Shown: positions 57,255 to 64,000 of the stretch, piece by piece
Layout of the letters: each line of letters begins with the position of its first letter
Numbering within the stretch: position 1 is the first letter of the stretch
NCBI GenBank assembly: GCA_002914845.1
Contig: JXTC01000070.1
Location: forward strand, 530,961 to 594,960
Reading direction: 5' to 3'
DNA from: Trema orientale
Lineage: Eukaryota > Streptophyta > Magnoliopsida > Rosales > Cannabaceae
Length of the DNA stretch: 64,000 nucleotides
Notes under the pieces: model-generated
Seen by the model: the letters and a program-made list of their open reading frames with translations, nothing else
Told to the model about the DNA's origin: nothing
The model's database searches: none
Program-made: the position numbers and the translations under genes

Positions 57255-60200
57255 CACTACAACACGGGTGCACATAGACGACACCAAACAATGACAGTTA
57301 CATATACAAATGTTGTTAAAAATAAATGATTTTTTTTAATGACTCTCGTTTTAAATGACTGTCATTTTTTAAAGGTTATAAGTCTATAATAACAGTTACT
57401 TAAACTGACAGTCATCTTTTATAAATATATAATACAATCACTTATATGACAGTCATCATTTATAAATCTATAATTGTAGGATTTAGTAAAACTTTTATTT
57501 TTTAATTAGGAAATAGGACTTAGTAGAATCGATTATCCTTTTCTCTGAAAGAGAAAAAAAAAGAATTGATTATCCTTAAATTCGTTCAAAGCTAAGTAAT
57601 GGATAAATATATCCTTAAAAATCGAAATTTGAAATTACTTATAATAAACCGGTGGCTAGATCAATTGTTTTCTTTATTCTTTTTTTTTTCTTTCTATCTT
57701 TTTAAGGGGAAAGATCGATTGTTAATATGTACCATATAATAGCTTCCACTCATGTTATAATTATTTTTTTTCCTTTTTATTTCTTCACGTATTTTGTGAT
57801 TTCATTATCACCACACAAAAATGACCTTATAATTTTTAATGATAATAGGGAAATAAGGTAACAGTAGTCGTCACTAAGAGTCCTTAGCAAAATAAATAAC
57901 TATTCACTTAAAAATAAAAACAAAAAAAAAAATTATATATGATCGCATTTCCTAAAACCACTGTCATCGTTCTTATTCTTAAAACAGAGTAGCTAACCTA
58001 AGCCCCCCAAAAAAAGACCACGCTATAATAGTATGTGGGATGGCAGTTCCTTTTTTTTTTTTTTTTTTATACGAGTGTATGATAGCAGTTCTTAAAACCA
58101 CTGTTGTGATTCTCATCCTCAAAACAGATTGCCCACGAAATTCTAAGCGCAAAAACACCCACTCCGCGCCAAAAAATGAGGAGAAAAGAGAAACACTAGA
58201 GACAGTTTTCGACTCAAAGCTCATTGCTCTCTTATTATCCTCTTTTACTCACATTGTTCATTCAATCTCTTCGTTGTTCACCTCTCGTCTGTGACATAGC
58301 AGCATCACCCACTAGGTCAGTCGTTTTTCCTTAATTAGGCTTTCTTGTTTTGTTCGTGTGATTTTTGTTTCTAGAATATGTGCTTATTCGATTTCTATGA
58401 AATTCTTTAACTTTGGAGCTAATAAATAATTTTTTATGTTTTACTTACAAATTAGGGCTTTTTCTTTTCCATAGAAAACCCAATTGAAAGTTTAATGTAT
58501 ATTACAGTAGAACATGGCGTTTTGTAAATCCAAGAAAATGACCCCAAACCCTCTAATTAATAATCAGTTTGTTTCTCCTTAAGATATCGAATATATCCCC
58601 AAATAGTTTTAGGTTTATTGGATTAGAAGATTAGCAAATTAATAAATACGAGGCAGATTAGATTTTATTAGTACTGAGGAAGTTCTGGAATTTGACTATA
58701 TAAAAGACTCCTTAGTTTATTTGTGGTAGATGTTGTTTTAACTACATAACTTAATTTGTGAGTGTTGTACTTTTTTGAAGAAAAAAATTTGAAAACAGAG
58801 TACGAAATTAGTGTGGAAATCTTGAAATATTTTGGTGAAAGCATACCCTGCAATTGACTTGTTTTATGTCGTATTTTGACACCATAAAATAGCAGTATAA
58901 TTTTAAAACTCCTTGAACATTATAGATGCTGAAGCACAACTCAATGCCAAAATAAAGGTTAACACTAGTTTTTTGATCATGTTTTGAGGATGTGTTCATG
59001 CGTTTGCTTGGTCATTATGTTCAATAAAACTTTTAATAGCAACCTCGCCTTATATATAAGTTAGAATATCTGGATGATAGACATATATCTAATTTCTTGG
59101 GAACTAAGTATTGCTCTGTTTTCTGATTAAAAGACTATATATTCCTCTCGACTCGTATTGTTTGCTTAAAAAAATGCCCGAAGGAGCTGGTTGATTTCAT
59201 TTTAAGTGAAAAGATCAAATCCATTCTTGATCGATATACATAGCTGTAGTCGCATATTGATTCCTTTTAATTAAATACTTTTAATTTCAAGAAATACTTA
59301 TGCACTAGAATATTAGGAATTTATTATTGTAGTTGGCATATCTGGGTCGAAGATGTGTTTCTGGTATACTTGAGTTCAATTTGGAAGCATAAAAAATGGA
59401 ATAAACTAGTCATAGAAGACTTTTAATTAATAGGGCTCAATTCAGTAGGACCTTTATTTAGCTGGCATATATATATACACACACATATGTAAAGTCTAAG
59501 ATCATGAAAGTTAATTTTACTTTGTATTTCTTCTTCTTTTGGTTTGTTTCTAGAAAATTATAATGATCTTTATTATCCTCTTCATCATTCCTATGGACCA
59601 AGAGTTTGGCTGGGCTAGTAAGTCAAAATGTTGTAACTAAATAAAGCCAGCTCCTAAATGGATTAAGAAAAAGATACGATTACTATTGATCCTTTTTATA
59701 AATGATAATAACATTAGCCTAGTGCAAAGATTAGTAGTAATCCCCAACTTTTTATTTGATAAAACAGAAAATACAATTTTTTAAAAATGTCTCTAAAAGA
59801 ATAATATACTGAATGAGATAACAAAACTGCTTATAAATCATGTAGCATTCCTCTATGGTACGAGCAGGAAAGTATATTTGGTCTTAGCTCTATATTTGGT
59901 CTTAGCTCTAATTATTAATTGATCATCTTGAAAGTTATTTACTTTTTATTTTCTTTATTCTAGCATACTACAGTAATGATTGACGAAAATGTTTAGTCCT
60001 AGAATGAATTAAGACCAAGAAATTTTATTCCTTTTTTCCAACACGAGATGCTAAATGCTCCGTATAGTAATACCTACCTTATAGTCATATTGATATACAA
60101 AGCTTGGAATATGAAAAATGTAGCAAGCTATATTGACTTGATAAATAGAGCCTTCATACAACACAAATAACAGGGTATCATTGTTTGAGAACTGGTGTAC

Positions 60201-62202
60201 TGGATTCTTAAACTAAGCATTGTGTTTTATTCTATAAATTCGAAGTTTCATTGATAGAAAAGCATTTGCTTTCCCAACTATGGTTCAATGATTAGTCAGA
60301 ATGTCACATAGTTCCTCATATAATTGTGTGGTCTACTCTTGCCATTTAACCCTGTTCTTATCCTTTTTTCCCCCTCCCAGAATTGCTTTGTCTAGCATGG
60401 ACCTTAATCTCCCTCCCTAGCTTGGGATATTTGATGTTAACATGGACCTAGTCCTTGCTGATTTAGTTTTGATGTAATGACAGGCTTTTGTGTGTCTGTG
60501 TGTGTGTGAAAGAAGTCAAGAAATAGTAAACTGACAATGGGTTAAGTCAAGACATCTAGTATACTGACCAAGTTTACATAGAAGGCAAGGATATATACTA
60601 AGTAATTGTAAGCTCGTGAACTATAAGATTTCATAGGTCAAAAGGAAAAACCATACTGTTTATCTAAATAATAAAAAAAAAAATTATACTAATTAAGTGA
60701 CTAAAACATACACATATACATTATACACTTTCTATATTATCAATTATCAATTACTTTTTTGGATGTCTATATTTTTTGCCACATCCTATATTATACACTT
60801 TCTTTTTTCGTTAATTACTAACGTTATGCTATCACACTTACCAGTTGAAAGTGTTATTTCATATTAGTGTACAATATTTTTAACTAGCTTTTAAATATAT
60901 TGAGATATTATGGCTGTCACCTTTTTTATACATGCAACCATATTAGTAATAGACATTCTAATTATTGGATTAAGATATATAGTGATCAACAATATTTTAA
61001 AAGAAAGAGAAATATGTATATTTTTTAAGATCATTTGATTTGTTTCTACCATGTGGTGCCAAAAACATTTTAATAAATGATACTAATATATTTAATTGTG
61101 CATGTGCGTGTAAATATATATATATGTGTGTGGATATGCTAACAAAAACAAGAAAACAAAAATTGCAGCTACTACTTATGAATAAACTTTAAACAAAACA
61201 TAAATAGATGATAGACTAATGCTTAACACTTCATACAATTTAAAAACTAAATTTTAGCTGTTAGTTTCTTTAATCATGTTATTACAATATTATTCAATGA
61301 CATCATTAATTGTGTAGTGTCCTCGTCAACCTTCTGATGTCGAATGTGGGTATTATGTCATGCGTTATATGAGAGAGATTATCCGTGCTTCTAACTTCAA
61401 ATTATTTTTCCGAGGTATATAACATCTCTAACTTAGTTTTTATTATTATTATTATAATATTTTTGGTTTGAGATTATTTTAGACATTTAAAATACTCCTT
61501 TTATGGCAGTTTGATGGAAAAGAAACTTATTCACAGCAAGAACTTGATAAAATTCGAGCTGAATGGGCAGATAGTATTATTCAAGTTTTATAAAGGCTCT
61601 ATCATAATGCCTTTTAACTTTCTTCTTGCTTTGGCACATGAAGATGTCGATTGGGTGTAACCAAAAAAAAAAAAAAAGCTTTCGTTTTACTCTTCCTACA
61701 TTATGATATTACTTATATGGGATGTATATATAATGGAATCAGAAACTATTTACTTTAGTTCTTTTTCTATTGTAAACTATTGTATATATAATAAATTCTT
61801 TTAGAAGGCTTATGAATCCTGAAGTGACATTATTTATGAAGATTTTTGTATTGATAATTTTAGGTATTTTACTATTTAGGAAAAAAAAAAAACAGGTCAA
61901 ATATTTTTAATGATAGTTATATGAAATGATTATTGTTAGATATAGTGTTTTTGACTATCATTGAATATCTATAATGACAGTTGTTTGAAACAACAATCTT
62001 TAAAATCATACTATGGACATATAAATGGGGATATATTTCTTGACAGTTATGTATATAACAGTCATTAAATGGGATGTTTTTGACTGTCATTAAAATATAG
62101 GTATCTACAATGACACTTGAAAAGACGACAGTTATATGACTGTCGTCTAAAATTTTTAACGATAGTTTTTAACAGTAGTCTAAAAGCATATTCGTAGTAG
62201 TG
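57255..62202 (+). mobile_element. CACTA (En/Spm-type) transposon, non-autonomous
   Basis: A 4,948-bp element with termini CACTACAACACGGG and, inverted, CACTACTACGAATATGC. It is flanked by an exact 3-bp target duplication ATC (57252-57254 and 62203-62205), as expected for CACTA elements. Both ends carry many subterminal repeats of the GACAGTCAT / ATGACTGTC type. An AAAACCACTGTYRT...AAAACAGA motif occurs twice (about 57953 and 58093), followed by a CT-rich stretch and an apparent exon end at about 58316. No TPase frame was recognised. Near the right end it holds the 3' part of a Ulp1-like gene. The element is therefore defective but carries intact-looking ends. Confidence 0.85.
61318..61592 (+). 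pseudogene. Ulp1-like (C48) protease 3' end inside CACTA
   Basis: An exon at 61318-61414 after a TGTGTAG acceptor encodes CPRQPSDVECGYYVMRYMRE and IIRASNFKLFF, the C-terminal catalytic part of plant transposon-borne Ulp1/SENP-like peptidases; the Cys of VECGYY corresponds to the nucleophile. A second exon from about 61510 gives FDGKETYSQQELDKIRAEWA and DSIIQVL, then a stop at about 61590-61592, which matches the family's last exon. The catalytic His and Asp portions are not found upstream, and the phases of the two exons do not join cleanly. It is a remnant. Many plant CACTA and Mutator elements carry such genes. Confidence 0.72.
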
Positions 62203-62205
62203 ATC

Positions 62206-64000
62206 ACCTCGCATATAAATATATAATTTAACCAAGTAGTCAATCACTGAGTGACTGATCGGTACACTATTGCGATTCAAATCCAATAACTTAAACCAGA
62301 GTTTAAGTAGTAGGATGGGTTAGGTTACTTATGAAAAATAACAATTGAGTGGTGCAAACTCTATTATTTTTCAAAAGTTCCATGTCAAAATGAGGTTTAT
62401 AACAATATATCACATCGAACAATGAACGTTATGTTTAGTTACTTTCTGTTCGAGGAGAGAAATTGCGTAATACGACATGCTATGGCATGAAGCGAGGAGA
62501 AAATCCTAAGATTTTAAATTTTAGAAAGTCGGCGATCTAAAATTCCAACCCCTCTAAATGAACGTTTTGCATAGTTCCTTAGGAAGCAAGTAGAAGATGA
62601 CGATCTGATCCTACTGCCCCCCCGAGTTTTATGGTATTCGAAGACTGTTATAAAACTATAATAGACGATCCAATAGAATAAGACGTATCAAAATGATAAA
62701 TCAAAGGAACAATGCCTTTACTGATCTCTTCGAATGACGAATAATCCTCCTAGTTTTATGGTGTTGCAATAACTACCATAAGACTGTAAGTAGACGACGC
62801 ATAAGAATGAAGATTCGTATGAAGAAAATGCATAAACCTTCATTGGTAGAGTCATCGAAATATATGAAGATACCCCATGAGCTAGTATCACATAATAGTC
62901 TATACGAGGTAAAGAGACTTGAGAATTCTACTGAAGAGCTCGTACTTAGGGAGCTCGAATATGATGGAGCTCAATGATTGAGTAGAGATCTTATCGAGGT
63001 CTGTTGAAACCGAGTGACGATCTCGAAGAACTCGAACATGGTAGAGAACTCGTGTAATCGAGAGCTCAATGACCCAATGGAGATCTTAAAGGTTGAAGAA
63101 CCGAGTGAAGATCTTATTAGGGTCGAAGATAATGATAAGCTCGAGTATAATGGGGAGCTCGAATATGGAGAGCTCAATGACCAAATGGAGATCTTGAGAA
63201 GATCTCGTCGAGGTCGAAGATAATGTAGAGCTCGAACAAGAAGATGCTTGAACATAATTGAGAGCTCGTGTAATGGAGAGCTCAATGACCGAATGGAGAT
63301 CTTGAGAAGATCTCGTTGAGGTCGAAGATAATGAAGAGCTCGAACATGATAATGAGGAGCTCGAACATAATTGAGAGCTCGTTTAATAGAGAGCTCAATG
63401 ACCGAATGGAGATCTTGAGAAGATCTCGTCGAGGTCGAAGATAATGAGGAGCTCGAACATGAAGATGCTCGAACATAATTGAGAGCTCGTTTAATAGAGA
63501 GCTCAATGACCGAATGGAGATCTTGAGAAGATCTCATCGAGGTCGAAGATAATGAGGAGCTCGAACATGAAGATGCTCGAACATAATTGAGAGCTCGTGT
63601 AATGGAGAGCTCAATGACCGAATGGAGATCTTGAGAAGATCTCGTCGAGGCCGTATAGTTGCATTCATTCAATCTTTAATCTGCAAGTGGTTGACCTTTA
63701 ATCGCAATGCGAGGTCGAAAGTTGATGTGAATTGACTCAGCTCAACCGTCCACTTGAGAAATTGTCTTGACACTTCAGGCTATTACAAAACCTGTTTCAA
63801 TGGAAAGTTTGTAAAAATCTCAATGAAGTGTGTATGAAAATATGGTCGAAGCTTCCTAGATGCGTTGACAAGCGTTACTGGTAATTTCTCCATCTCCGGA
63901 TATTTCGTTTCGGCATCGAGTAATCTTTTGTTTATATAATATATAGGTCACTGTATATTTTCTTTTTCTCAAATTAATGCAGCGCTTGTAGCATACTTGG
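62206..64000 (-). mobile_element. Retroelement interior, part right of the CACTA insertion
   Basis: Resumption of the LTR element interrupted at 57254. It contains a duplicated ATAATCCTCCTAGTTTTATG / CCCCCCGAGTTTTATGGT module around 62620-62770 and the 108-bp minisatellite. No retroviral enzyme motif was seen before the window ends. Confidence 0.4.
63055..63660. repeat. Minisatellite, about 108-bp unit, six copies
   Basis: GAGAGCTCAATGACC recurs at about 63060, 63167, 63275, 63389, 63497 and 63604, giving periods of 106-114 bp, mostly 107-108. Each unit holds GAATGGAGATCTTGAGAAGA, TCGAGGTCGAAGATAATGA and one or more GAGCTCGAACATRA. Because 108 is a multiple of three, the minus strand has a long open frame repeating SSQDLHSVIELSIKRALNYV. 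The period leaves frames open in several registers, so coding is not established. Confidence 0.85.

Noticed and set aside
62971-63672. A 233-residue repetitive protein gene
   Set aside because: The frame is produced by a minisatellite with a period divisible by three inside a retroelement; there is no promoter, homology or codon evidence. Kept as a finding only.
1-64000. Integrated virus sequence
   Set aside because: I looked for pararetrovirus-type coat, movement or polymerase motifs and saw none; all retroelement signs are LTR-type and non-coding.

Overview
This is a plant nuclear window, almost certainly from a eudicot. The evidence is AT-rich intergenic DNA, short GT-AG introns, a plant-specific HisH-HisF fusion gene with a transit peptide, a phytepsin-type aspartic protease end, plant MAPKKK17/18-type kinases, and a dense load of plant transposons (CACTA, Harbinger, hAT- and Mutator-type MITEs, tRNA-derived SINEs, LTR elements). 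I cannot name the species from sequence alone.

Layout. Positions 1-632 hold the last two coding exons of an aspartic protease that begins outside the window. Two intronless kinase genes of the MAPKKK17/18 clade follow in tandem (3362-4789 and 6353-7753), with clearly different promoter motifs: paired ABRE/G-boxes for the first, clustered W-boxes for the second. From about 9.8 to 16.9 kb the DNA is repetitive: a one-exon BAP31-like fragment, a duplicated anonymous segment in which one copy received a SINE, and a Mutator-type foldback MITE with a perfect 9-bp target duplication. The best-supported gene is HISN4 (16938-22448, 19 exons, one GC-AG intron), a bifunctional imidazole-glycerol-phosphate synthase of plastid histidine synthesis.

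From 22.4 to 57 kb the window is accessory. It contains small hairpin MITEs, fragments of a BEACH-domain gene (26.7 kb) and of NUP205 (34.0-34.4 kb, two exons with their intron), a small secreted-peptide gene (30856-31044), and a glycine-rich secreted-protein gene (53201-53800) whose signal peptide and following Asn-Ala-Arg-Lys-Leu resemble those of the small peptide. Segmental duplications cover the 3' end of the peptide gene and, inverted, its upstream region. Several transposons sit in one duplicate only, so the other duplicate serves as an empty site. A decayed Harbinger element (43.2-45.6 kb) and TG...CA LTR-type DNA (38219-42501) fill the middle. The right end is an LTR element (3' LTR 55844-56338, minus strand) interrupted by a 4.95-kb CACTA element (57255-62202) that carries the 3' end of a Ulp1-like protease; past it, the LTR-element interior contains a 108-bp minisatellite.

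Functional reading. Intact-looking genes are the protease end, the two kinases, HISN4, the small secreted peptide and the glycine-rich protein. They do not form a pathway together. No previously undescribed biological system is demonstrated. The strongest leads are regulatory divergence of the kinase pair, the secreted-peptide/glycine-rich family and its duplicated flanks, and the scattered gene fragments that retain splice sites.
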